From positions 434,001 to 498,000 of the forward strand of contig NZ_JAFVLN010000001.1 of the NCBI RefSeq assembly GCF_017377775.1: DNA of 64,000 nt. Direction: 5' to 3'. Positions within the stretch are counted from its first letter, which is position 1, and each line of letters starts with the position of its first letter. Source of the DNA: Streptomyces sp. VRA16 Mangrove soil (GTDB taxonomy: Bacteria; Actinomycetota; Actinomycetes; Streptomycetales; Streptomycetaceae). This document shows positions 17,926-27,200 of the stretch, piece by piece. The position numbers and the translations under genes are program-made. The notes under the pieces are model-generated. The model was not told the origin of the DNA. It made no database searches and saw nothing but the letters and a program-made list of their open reading frames with translations.

Positions 17926-18890
17926 CGGACCCCACCTCCGGACAGCCGGCCCCGCAGCCGCGGATCCACGATCCGCTGCACGAGGTCCGCGAGGAACCCG
18001 ATGATCAGCACCCCGAACGTCGAGACGAACAGCACGCCCTGGATCACGGGGTAGTCGTGCTGAGCGATCCCGGTCGCCAGCATCGAGCCGAGGCCGGGCA
18101 GCGCGTACACGGACTCGACGACCACCGCGCCGAGCAGCGTGGAGGCGAGTTCGATGCCGAGGACCGAGATGACGGGCACGGACGCGTTGCGCAGCCCGTG
18201 CCGCCACATGGCCCGCCCGAAGGAGGACCCGAGCGCCCGCGCCGTCCGCAGATACTCGCTGCCCAGCACGTCGAGCGTCGCCGACCGGACGTACCGGATG
18301 AGCGACGCCGACATCACCAGGGCCACGGTGACGACGGGCAGGACCAGCGACCGTACGGCCTCGGCCGGGTCGTCCCAGCCGTCCTGCGGGAAGCCGCCCG
18401 AGGGCAGCCAGCCCGCGTTCAGCGCGAAGACGGCGATGAGGATCATGCCGAGCCAGAACACCGGGACGGCGATGCCCAGTTGGGAGACGCCGCTGAGCAG
18501 CGCCCCGTACCAGGTGTGCTTCTTGTACGCGGCCACGAACCCGGCCGGCACGGCGACCAGCACGGCGAGCACGAACGCGGACAGCGTCAGTGGCACGGTG
18601 ACGTTCAGCCGCTGCGAGACCTCGGGCCCCACCGGCAGGGACGACACGAAGGACGTCCCCAGGTCACCGCTCACCAACTGCCCGATCCAGTGCGTGAACT
18701 GCTCGGGCAGCGGCTTGTCGGAACCGATGGAGTGCCGGGCCGCGGCGATCTGCTCCGGCGAGGCGCCCACCGAGGTGAGCGCGTTCGCCGGGTCGCCGGG
18801 CAGCATCCGCAGGAGCACGAACAGCACGACGGACGCGAGGACGAGGGAGACCAGCAGGAACACCAGTCTCCGCAGGACGTATCTCAGCAT
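17922..18890 (-). CDS. Oligopeptide-type ABC permease (DppB-like)
   Basis: The 322-residue permease begins M-L-R-Y-V-L-R-R-L with a first transmembrane helix, then the R-M-L-P-G-D-P periplasmic motif typical of DppB/OppB, and five further helices in the permease domain. It is translated 10 bp after the binding-protein gene and overlaps the DppC-like gene. Substrate class (peptides, nickel or opines) is set mainly by the binding protein. Confidence 0.93.
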   Translation of the reverse strand: MLRYVLRRLVFLLVSLVLASVVLFVLLRMLPGDPANALTSVGASPEQIAAARHSIGSDKPLPEQFTHWIGQLVSGDLGTSFVSSLPVGPEVSQRLNVTVPLTLSAFVLAVLVAVPAGFVAAYKKHTWYGALLSGVSQLGIAVPVFWLGMILIAVFALNAGWLPSGGFPQDGWDDPAEAVRSLVLPVVTVALVMSASLIRYVRSATLDVLGSEYLRTARALGSSFGRAMWRHGLRNASVPVISVLGIELASTLLGAVVVESVYALPGLGSMLATGIAQHDYPVIQGVLFVSTFGVLIIGFLADLVQRIVDPRLRGRLSGGGVR

Positions 18891-18900
18891 GGCCGCGGCG

Positions 18901-20421
18901 TCAGCTGCTCTTCTTGATGTCGTACGCGAAGAACTGCGAGTTGAGGCCGTTGAGCGGGTAGCCCGACAGCTTCGTGTTCGCGACGACGATCTGCGGATAC
19001 AGGTACAGCCAGTCGCTCGCCGCGTCCTCGGCGGTCTTGCGGTTGACCTTCTTCAGGAGTTCGGTCTGCTCGGCCGTCGACGACGCCTGCTCGGCCTTCG
19101 CCACCCAGTCCTGGACCTGCTTGTCGTCGTAGCCCCAGTAGAAGTCGGGGTTGCCGTACCAGACCAGGTCGCGGTCGTTGACGTGCTCCTGGAGCGTGGC
19201 CGTGAAGTCGTGGTTCTTGTAGACCTTCGTGTACCACTCGTCGGGCGTGATCGTGTTGATCTTGACGGTGATGCCGACCTTGGCGAGCTGCGACTTGATG
19301 AAGGTCGCGGCCGTCGGGTGCGGGTCGTAGTTCGGGGTGTCCAGCGTGAAGCTGAAGCCCTTCGCGTAGCCCGCCTCCTTGAGCAGCTTCTTCGCCGCGG
19401 AGACGTTGTACGCGTTGACGTCCGTCAGGTCCTCGTACCAGGGGTCGGTGGGCGGCACCATCGACCCGATCTCCTTGCCGTAGCCACCCCAGACGGACTC
19501 GAGCAGCTTCTTGTCGTCGATCGCGGCGGAGACGGCCTGGCGGACCTTGACGTCCGTGAACGGCTTGGCCTTGTCGTTGAAGGCGAGCAGCAGCTTGGTC
19601 GTCGAGTCGCCGTCGTTGACCTTGTAGTTCTGGTTCGACTTGAACTGGTCGAGGGCGTCCGGCGACTGCTCGCTGGTGACGACGTCGACGGCGTTCGTCA
19701 GGAGCGCGTTGTTGAGGGCGGTCGCGTCCTTGTAGTAGTGGAAGACGACCTGCTTGTTCTTGGCGTCGGAACCCCAGTAGCCGCTGAACCGGTCGAGGCT
19801 GAGCGCCGAGCCCCGGGTCCACTTGTTCAGCTTGTAGGGGCCGGTGCCGTCCTCCGTCGTCTTGAGGTTCTTCGCGTCGGAGTTGATGATCCAGACGTAG
19901 GAGAGGTTGTAGACGAAGGAGATCGACTTCTGCGACAGCGTGACCTTGACGGTCTTCGCGTCGGGGGTGGCGATGCCCTTGATGACCTCGAGGTTGGACT
20001 TGCGCGCGGACTGCGAGTCCTTCGCGATCACCTTCTCCAGGCTGTACTTGACGTCCTCGCTGGTGAGGGTCTTGCCGCTGTGGAACTTCACGCCGTCGCG
20101 CAGGGTGAAGGTGTAGGTGAGACCGTCGCCACTGACCTTGTAGGCGTCGGCGAGGAGCTTGTCGACCTTGCCGTCGTCGGTGAGCCGGAACAGGCCCTCG
20201 TAGACGTTGCCGTTGAGCGCCTCGGTCACGCCCTGGCCGCCGCCCGCGGTGTTGTCCAGGTTCTGGGGCTCGTAGAGGGAACCGACGTTGACGGTGGCGT
20301 TCTTGTCGTAGCTGCCGTTGCCGGCGGCGGAGTTCGAGCCGCCACCGCCGCAGGCGGCGAGCGTGACGGCGAGGGCGACGGTGAGCACGCCGGCGAACAG
20401 GGGCTTCTTGGGGAGCGTCAT
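18901..20421 (-). CDS. Peptide-type ABC transporter solute-binding lipoprotein
   Basis: The 506-residue family 5 extracellular binding protein has a lipoprotein signal peptide with lipobox L-A-A-C (Cys near 23) followed by a Gly/Ser linker. The mature part has the N-V-Y-E-G-L-F and V-K-F-H-S-G-K segments characteristic of DppA/OppA proteins. It is anchored outside the membrane and delivers ligand to the permeases encoded downstream. Family 5 proteins bind peptides, but also nickel-chelates and glycosides, so the ligand remains open. Confidence 0.93.
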   Translation of the reverse strand: MTLPKKPLFAGVLTVALAVTLAACGGGGSNSAAGNGSYDKNATVNVGSLYEPQNLDNTAGGGQGVTEALNGNVYEGLFRLTDDGKVDKLLADAYKVSGDGLTYTFTLRDGVKFHSGKTLTSEDVKYSLEKVIAKDSQSARKSNLEVIKGIATPDAKTVKVTLSQKSISFVYNLSYVWIINSDAKNLKTTEDGTGPYKLNKWTRGSALSLDRFSGYWGSDAKNKQVVFHYYKDATALNNALLTNAVDVVTSEQSPDALDQFKSNQNYKVNDGDSTTKLLLAFNDKAKPFTDVKVRQAVSAAIDDKKLLESVWGGYGKEIGSMVPPTDPWYEDLTDVNAYNVSAAKKLLKEAGYAKGFSFTLDTPNYDPHPTAATFIKSQLAKVGITVKINTITPDEWYTKVYKNHDFTATLQEHVNDRDLVWYGNPDFYWGYDDKQVQDWVAKAEQASSTAEQTELLKKVNRKTAEDAASDWLYLYPQIVVANTKLSGYPLNGLNSQFFAYDIKKSS

Positions 20422-20473
20422 GACAGGGCCTTACGAAGAAGGGCTGCAGGGGTGCAGGGGTGCGGGAACGTGA

Positions 20474-21178
20474 TCAGTGCGCGGTGCCGGCGGCGCCGCC
20501 GCGCAGGACCGGGAGCTTCTCGCCCGCCTCGACGGGCAGATGCAGCCGGTTCTGGCGCGGCGGCATCGGACAGTTGTACTGATCGGAGAAGCCGCACGGG
20601 GGCACGAAGGCCCGGTTGAAGTCGAGGCGGACCCGGCCCTCACCGGTGTGCTCGACGAAGAGGAAGCGCCCGGCGCCGTAGGTGTCGGTCCCGTTCGTCG
20701 GGTCGCCGAAGACCAGCAGCAGCGTGCCGTCGTCGTCGAACGCGGAGAGCGTGTAGTCGGTGCCGTCGAGCGTCACGGCGATGTCGCCGGGGACGACCTT
20801 CTCGCGGGTCCCGCCGTTGTCCCGGAGGTGCTCGAAGGCGACGGTACGGGCGCCCTCGACCGGCGTGTAGGTGGCGTCGACGACCCAGGCCGGGTCGTAC
20901 GCGTAGGTGTCGACGCGGTCGAAGGCCCGGATCGCGGGGGACTCGGCGTCCCAGAAACGCAGGCCGTGCTCCGGGGCGCCGGTGACCATGTCGGTGCGCT
21001 CCAGGGCGGTCACCGTGACGGTCGTGGGGACGTCCGCGCGGGCGGCGTCGAGGTCCGGGGTCTCACCGGCGGGCAGCCAGCGGGTCTCGACCAGGGCGAG
21101 GTTGCCCGTGGCGGCGGTGACGGAGCGGTGCCGGTCGGCACGCCATTCCTGCCAGGCGGTTATGCCGGCAACAGACAT
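20474..21178 (-). CDS. DUF1684 protein at the head of the importer operon
   Basis: The 234-residue protein ends in the D-F-N-R-A-F-V-P-P-C-G-F-S signature with a following N-C-P-M-P-P-R-Q-N-R-L, which marks the DUF1684 family, whose function is unknown. It has no signal peptide or transmembrane segment and so is probably cytoplasmic. It lies 52 bp upstream of the peptide-binding lipoprotein gene and, having the only obvious promoter in front of it, is probably cotranscribed with the importer. Confidence 0.85.
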   Translation of the reverse strand: MSVAGITAWQEWRADRHRSVTAATGNLALVETRWLPAGETPDLDAARADVPTTVTVTALERTDMVTGAPEHGLRFWDAESPAIRAFDRVDTYAYDPAWVVDATYTPVEGARTVAFEHLRDNGGTREKVVPGDIAVTLDGTDYTLSAFDDDGTLLLVFGDPTNGTDTYGAGRFLFVEHTGEGRVRLDFNRAFVPPCGFSDQYNCPMPPRQNRLHLPVEAGEKLPVLRGGAAGTAH

Positions 21179-21205
21179 CGTGAGGCACCTACAGTCAGTG
21201 AAGCT

Positions 21206-21233
21206 TGAACCAAAGCACTCCCTTTATGGTTCA
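21206..21233. promoter_or_regulatory. Inverted repeat over the importer promoter
   Basis: Arms TGAACCAAAG (21206-21215) and CTTTATGGTTCA (21222-21233) pair apart from a two-base bulge. The repeat covers the predicted -10 box of the leftward promoter, a good repressor position. Confidence 0.5.
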
Positions 21234-21252
21234 TAAGACTCACTAATGTCAA
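21223..21252 (-). promoter_or_regulatory. Sigma70-like promoter for the DUF1684/importer operon
   Basis: Read leftward: TTGACA (-35, at 21247-21252), 18-bp spacer, CATAAA (-10, at 21223-21228), about 45 bp before the DUF1684 ATG. The AT-rich stretch stands out in this region. Confidence 0.6.
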
Positions 21253-21434
21253 ACCGCGCCAAAGAGATGAGACGCAGCGCACAAACGGGCTGACTTCCCA
21301 GGTGAGGGCCCCGACCGCGCGGGCGTCCTTCGGAGTGAACTCCCCGGCCCCGGTCGGCGGTGAGACGTGCTCCGGCCATGGAGCGTGTTGCGATGGGCGG
21401 CCGACGGCGGCACTCCACGGAAAGGACACCCTCG

Positions 21435-22556
21435 ATGGACGGGACGGCGCAGCGCGCACCCCTGTGGCTGCGCTGTGTGCCGTGGGCGGTGATGGTCGCC
21501 GCGCTGATCCTGGAGCTGTCGACACCGGCCGAGGTGCGCGCGACCCCGCTCCTCACCCTCGCCTGCGTCGCCGCCGGCGTGGTGCTGCCGCTGCGCGGCA
21601 CCCTGGCGGTCGCCGCCGCGGCCCTCACCCTGGAGCTGCTGATCACGGTCGTGCGCGGCACGGAGCACGAGGGCCACGAGTACGTCGACGCGCTGAACGT
21701 GCTCGTGGCGGGCGGCGTCGGCGTCGCGGCCAACCGGCTGCGCGGCCGCTACGGCAGCCGGCTCGCCGCCGCCCGGGAGATCGCCGAGGCGGCGCAGCGC
21801 GCGGTGCTGCCCACGCCGCCGTCCCGCCTCGCGGGCGCCCCGGTGGCCGTCGCCTACCGCGCCGCGCGGGGCGGGACCCGGGTCGGCGGCGACTTCTACG
21901 CGGCGCTCGCCACGCCCTGGGGTGTGCGGTTCGTCGTCGGTGACGTGCGCGGCAAGGGGCTCGGCGCGGTCGGGCTCGTGGCGATCCTGCTCGGCGCGTT
22001 CCGGGAGGCCGCCGTGCGGGTGCAGGACCTGGCCGAGGTCGCGGCACGGATGGACGAGGCGGCATCCCTGGAGGCCGAACGGCGCGGCGGCGAGGAGGGC
22101 CGGGAGGGGTTCGCGACCGCGGTCCTCGCCGAACTGCCCGCCGCCGCACCGGACCGGCTTCGCCTGCTCAGCCGCGGCCACCCGGCCCCGTACGTCTTCG
22201 CGCCGGACGGCGCCGTGCGCGAACTCCCGTACGGCGCACCGGGGTTGCCGCTCGGCCTCGGCCCGCTCGTGGCCGGGCCGGACGGGACGGCCGTCGCGGA
22301 GCACCCGCTGCCGCCCGGCGCGCTCGTCCTGCTGCTCACCGACGGCGTGACCGAGGCCCGGGACAGGACGGGCGCCTTCTTCGACCCGGCCCGTGACCTG
22401 ACCGGCCTGCCCCGGGCCGAACGGGCCACCCCCGGCGCCCTGTTGCATACCGTGGCGGCGGCCGTCGCCGACTGGTCGCACGGCGAGCGCGACGACGACA
22501 TGGCCCTGCTCGCCTTCGGCCGGACGACGGGCACCGGGCCGGCGGGGGCCGTCTGA
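21435..22556 (+). CDS. Membrane-anchored SpoIIE-like PP2C phosphatase
   Basis: The 373-residue protein has three or four hydrophobic helices in its first 85 residues, then a SpoIIE/RsbU-type PP2C domain. Visible metal-site motifs are V-G-G-D-F-Y, V-G-D-V-R-G-K-G, L-L-T-D-G-V-T-E-A and D-D-D-M-A-L-L. Such enzymes dephosphorylate anti-sigma antagonist proteins in partner-switching cascades, but no anti-sigma factor or antagonist gene is nearby. The ATG at 21435 follows AAAGGA by nine bases. Confidence 0.88.
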   Translation: MDGTAQRAPLWLRCVPWAVMVAALILELSTPAEVRATPLLTLACVAAGVVLPLRGTLAVAAAALTLELLITVVRGTEHEGHEYVDALNVLVAGGVGVAANRLRGRYGSRLAAAREIAEAAQRAVLPTPPSRLAGAPVAVAYRAARGGTRVGGDFYAALATPWGVRFVVGDVRGKGLGAVGLVAILLGAFREAAVRVQDLAEVAARMDEAASLEAERRGGEEGREGFATAVLAELPAAAPDRLRLLSRGHPAPYVFAPDGAVRELPYGAPGLPLGLGPLVAGPDGTAVAEHPLPPGALVLLLTDGVTEARDRTGAFFDPARDLTGLPRAERATPGALLHTVAAAVADWSHGERDDDMALLAFGRTTGTGPAGAV

Positions 22557-22996
22557 TCAGTCCTGCGGCGGGGGCGGCGGCGTCGGCGCCCCCGCGGGCG
22601 GGGCGATCTTCGCGTACGTACGAGAGACCGGGGTCCCGCCGGGCGCCGCCTCGTCGTGCTGCTCCGGCCGGTCCTCGGGCGGCAGCAGCGCCGCCCGCCC
22701 GGCCCCGGGGTCCCAGCCGCGGCCGGCGCCGCGGGCGTTCCGGGTGCCGGGGCGTCCGGCGCGGTGGAGTCGTCGCCCGCCAGGATCCGCCGGACGTCCT
22801 CGGGCGTGGCGGCCCGGTCGAGCGCCGCCGAGGCGCCGGGGTCGGCGAGGAGCCGGGCCAGCGCGCCCATGGCCGTCGTGTGCGCACCGGAGTCGGTGGC
22901 CGCGAGCGCGACGACGAGCCGCACCGGATCGTTGGTCTCGTGCCCGAAGTTCACCGGGGACGCGAGCCTCAGCCACGACATGCCCGTGCGGCGCAC
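22557..22996 (-). pseudogene. PTS EIIA-domain remnant
   Basis: The frame from 22996 reads G-M-S-W-L-R-L-A-S-P-V-N-F-G-H, then D-P-V-R-L-V-V-A-L-A-A-T-D, which matches the middle and end of mannitol/ascorbate-type EIIA domains. The first half, including the phosphorylated His, is missing because the neighbouring gene's stop lies 13 bp upstream. The plausible C-terminal tail (T-P-V-S-R-T-Y-A-K-I-A-P-P, ending at 22557) is in a different frame, so there is also a frameshift near 22700. It is probably non-functional. Confidence 0.7.
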
Positions 22997-23009
22997 CGCG
23001 GGACCGGGC

Positions 23010-23903
23010 TCAGGTGTTGGTGCCGTCGGCGGGCACTCCCTCGGGAAGCTGCGCCGCGGGCCCGTCGCCCCGGCCGGCGTCCGGGCAGTCCAGGTCGAGC
23101 GTGTACGCGGTCATCGACAGCGAACCGAAGCTGTAGCCGTCGACCAGGACGTCCGTGCCGTGTCCCGAGGCCGCGGCGAGACCCGCGAGATAGAGCAGCG
23201 GGACGAAATGGTCGGGCGTGGGTACGGCGCTGCCGTAGTCGCGGTGCTCGCGCAGGCCCACGGCGGCGCCCGGGTCACCGAGCATCAGGTCCCTCGCGCT
23301 CTCGTCGAAGCGCTGCGCCCAGTCGAAGCCCGACTGTGGCAGCCCCGGGTCGATGCCGCGCAGGTTGTGGACCACGTTGCCGCTGCCGAGGACGAGGACG
23401 CCGCTGTCGCGCAGCGCGGCCAGCCTGGTACCGAGGTCGAAGTGGTAGTCCAACGGCTTGTCGGCGTTGATGCTCAGCTGCACCACGGGGATGTCCGCCC
23501 CGGGAAAGGCGTGGCGCAGCACCGACCAGGAGCCGTGGTCGATGCCCCAGCTGTCCGCGTCGGCACCCACCCAGGTCGGCTTGACGGCCTCGCTGACCTC
23601 GTCGACGAGACCGGGCAGGCCGGGTGCCGGGTACTGCACGTCGAACAACTCCTGCGGGAAACCGTAGAAGTCGTGGATGGTGCGCGGCCTGGGCATGGCG
23701 GTGACGGCGGTCGCGTTGATGTACCAGTGCGCCGACACCACGAGGATCGCGCGCGGCCGGGGCACCGCGGCGCCGAACGCCCGCCACGCGGTGGTGTAGC
23801 GGTTCTGCTCCAGCGCGTTCATGGGACTGCCGTGGCCGATGAACGCGGCGGGCATCGGCTGCGCGGGTACGGCGTCGGCGCCGCGGTCGGTCTGCGTCGT
23901 CAT
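23010..23903 (-). CDS. ygiD: Class III extradiol dioxygenase, DOPA 4,5-dioxygenase type
   Basis: The 297-residue enzyme belongs to the LigB superfamily, YgiD/DODA branch. Typical elements are F-I-G-H-G-S-P-M-N near the start, V-S-A-H-W-Y, H-D-F-Y-G-F-P, D-H-G-S-W and the C-terminal G-S-L-S-M-T. It is expected to open catechol rings such as DOPA between carbons 4 and 5, using a bound divalent metal. The gene symbol is given by homology only. The ATG at 23903 fits the family start. It is divergent from the subtilase gene and not linked to the mhp dioxygenase at 50.6 kb. Confidence 0.87.
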   Translation of the reverse strand: MTTQTDRGADAVPAQPMPAAFIGHGSPMNALEQNRYTTAWRAFGAAVPRPRAILVVSAHWYINATAVTAMPRPRTIHDFYGFPQELFDVQYPAPGLPGLVDEVSEAVKPTWVGADADSWGIDHGSWSVLRHAFPGADIPVVQLSINADKPLDYHFDLGTRLAALRDSGVLVLGSGNVVHNLRGIDPGLPQSGFDWAQRFDESARDLMLGDPGAAVGLREHRDYGSAVPTPDHFVPLLYLAGLAAASGHGTDVLVDGYSFGSLSMTAYTLDLDCPDAGRGDGPAAQLPEGVPADGTNT

Positions 23904-24223
23904 CCTCGTCCTCCGGATGTCAGGGGGCGTGTGAGGTGTACCCGACCGGAACGGGTCACGTCCCGCGTCCGTGCCGGGCGCGGTCCGCGGTTCATCCGGT
24001 CGCCATGCCGCGCCGGCCGTCCCGGACGGTCCGGCGGCAACTCGGCCCGGCCGCCCGCCGGTTCCGTTCCCGCGACGCCGTGGCGGTTTCCGGTCTGGCA
24101 CATTCCCGCCGCCTGCCGCACACCCCGCCCCACCTGTCCCCCTGTCAGGGTGTGTCCACCGCAGCACCACGAGTACACACCGGGAACGGAGACGCTCCCG
24201 GTCATCTGGGATGGGGAGCACCG
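23904..24223. other. Divergent intergenic region
   Basis: About 320 bp between the dioxygenase and subtilase genes. It should carry both promoters. It contains short GC-rich hairpins (for example CCGTCCCGGACGG) but no promoter I can call with confidence and no coding sequence. Confidence 0.4.
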
Positions 24224-27200
24224 ATGCGCGCGATATCGCGGACGGGTCTGGGAGCGGCCGTAGCCGCTGTCCTCGCCGTCACCGCCGGGGGACTGCCGGG
24301 GGCGCACGCCGCCCCCGGCGCCTCCGGGGACAGACCCCTGGTCGGCAGCGAGGCCGCACAGGCGAAGGAGAAGGGCGCCGACAACGCAGTCGTCACCCTG
24401 CTCACCGGCGACAAGGTGCGGGTCTCCACGGGCGCCGACGGACACCCGACGGCCACCCTGCTCCCCGCCGAGGACGGCACCGAGCCCGTCTACACCACCC
24501 GCCGCGTCGGCGACGACCTGTACGTCTACCCCGACGGCGTGCGCCAGAAGATCGACTCGGGGCTCGTCGACGACCAGCTCTTCAACGTCACCGCGCTGGT
24601 CGCGCAGGGCTACGACGACGCGCACGCGGACGCCCTGCCGGTGATCGTCTCCTACGACGACGCGGCCCACGTGTCCCGTTCGCTGCCCGCCGAACCGCGC
24701 GGCGCCGAGCGCACCCACCGCCTCGGCGTCATCGACGCGGTGTCGTACAAGGCGGACAAGAAGAAGTCGGCGGAGTTCTGGGCGGACCTCACCAGCCCCC
24801 GCACCCGCGCCGGCAACCCCGTCGAGAAACTGTGGCTCGACGCCAGGGCGCAGTCGACGATGGCCGACACGACGCAGCAGATCGGCGCCGATCTCGCCTG
24901 GGCCGCCGGCTACACAGGCAAGGGCACCAAGGTCGCCGTCCTCGACACCGGCATCGACGCCGAACACCCCGACCTCAAGGGGCAGGTCGCCGCGTCGAAG
25001 GACTTCACGGACTCCGACAACGGCACCGAGGACGTCATGGGCCACGGCTCGCACGTCGCCTCCACCGTCGCCGGCACCGGCGCCGCCAGCGACGGCAAGG
25101 AGAAGGGCGTCGCCCCCGACGCGTCCCTCCTCGTCGGCAAGGTGCTCGGCAACGACGGCTCCGGCTCCGCGTCCGGCATCATCGCGGGCATGCAGTGGGC
25201 GGTGGACTCCGGCGCCGACGTGATCTCGATGAGCCTCGGATCGTCCGCGCCGATCCCGACCTGCGACGACCCGATGAGCACCGCCGCGCAGTCCCTCGCG
25301 CGCAGCAGCGACTCCCTGTTCGTCATCGCGGCCGGCAACCTCGGCAAGAGCAACAACACGGTCTCCTCGCCCGGTTGCGCCCCCGACGTGCTGACCGTCG
25401 GTGCCGTCGACAGCAAGGACGACACCGCGTACTTCTCCAGCCGGGGCCCCGTCGCCGGCACCCACACCCTGAAGCCCGAGATCGCCGCGCCGGGTGTCGC
25501 CGTCAAGGCGGTGGCCGCGGGCGGCCGGGGCATCTACGCCTACACCACCATGTCCGGCACCTCGATGGCGACGCCGCACGTCGCGGGCTCCGCCGCGCTG
25601 CTCAAGCAGGAACATCCGGACTGGAGCGGGCAGCGCATCAAGCAGGCCCTCGTCTCCTCCGCCAAGAGCGACCTCACCGGTGACGTCCGCGAGACCGGCG
25701 GCGGTTCGCTCCGCGTCGACCAGGCGCTGAAGCAGACCGTGCTCGGCGCGGGCTCCGTACAGGGCGGCAGCTTCGACTGGCCGCAGTCCGCGGGCGACCG
25801 CACCACCGTCGACGTCCCCTACACCAACACCGGCGACAAGCCCGTCACACTGACCCTGGACGTCGCGCACGTCACGGGCAACGACGGCTCCGCCGTCCGC
25901 TCCCGCGTCGCCTTCCTCGGCAAGCGGACCGTCACGGTCCCGGCGGGCGGGACCGTCAAGGTGCCGCTCGCCCTCGACCCGGACGCGGCCCTCAAGACGG
26001 CGCAGTACGGTGACATCACCGGTCGCGTCCTGGCGACCGGGCCCGGCGGTGTGCACGTCTCCACCCCGTTCTCGCTGTACGTGCAGCCCAGGACGGTCAA
26101 GCTGACCCTCAAGCTCGTCGACCGCGGCGGCGCTCCGGCCGCCGGCGTCTCCTCGTTCGACGTGATCGGCACCGACGACGCCACCGGCAGCACCGGCGCC
26201 AACGACGGCGCCACCGAGCAGACGCTCCGACTGCGCGCCGGGAACTACGAGGTGCAGGCCTTCATCGGCACCCCGGACGCGGGCGACAACCCCAGGCTGT
26301 ACGACTCGCTCACCTACCTGGGCCGCCCCCAGCTCAGCCTCACCAAGGACACCACCCTCGTCCTCGACGCCCGTAGGGCGGGCCGCCTGAAGGCCGTCAC
26401 CAAGGACCACGCCACCGAGACCCGCGGCGCCGTCCTCGGCTCGTCCCGCACCTGGGACGACTACTGGATGTACGCCAACACCATCAGCGGCGGCCGGTCC
26501 ATCCGCGGCTACTACGCCGATGTGCGCGGCGAGGCCACCGACGGCGACTTCGCGTTCACCAGCATGTGGCGCAACGCCGCCCCGCTGATCAGCGACTTCC
26601 GCACCGCCGACGGCACCCGGCTGCACCCGTGGGCCGGCTCCACCACCCACGTCAACCTGGACGGCACCGGCATGGCCGAGGTCGTCGCCGCAGGCGCGGG
26701 AACGGCCCAGGAACTGGCCGCCGCCGGAGTCAAGGGCAAGATCGCCCTGGTGAAGCTCGCCGACACCGACACCTCCATGTTCAAGCTCGCCGACGCCGCC
26801 AAGGCCGCGGGCGCCGTCGCCGTCATCGGCTACCACGACGACGCCGCCCGCTGGACCCCCGCCACCGGCCTCGGCACCGCGCCCGCCCTGCCGGTCCTTA
26901 CGCTGCCGTCCGACGAGGCCAAGGGGCTCGCCGCGGCCCCGACGAAGGTCACCTGGAAGGCCACGGCCGCCAGCCCGTACCTGTACAACCTCGTCCACAC
27001 CGAGCACCACGAACTGACCGCGCCGCGCACCTACGTCTCCCAGGACCGTGATCTGGCCCGCGTCGACTCGGCCTACACGTCGGCCGGTGTCGCCGGCGAC
27101 TTCTCCGACCTGGTCGCCGTCAGCACCGCCGACGGCATCTCCGGCTACCCGGACAGCTTCGACACGGTGTACGCCCCGGGCCGCCGCGCCGAGTACTTCA

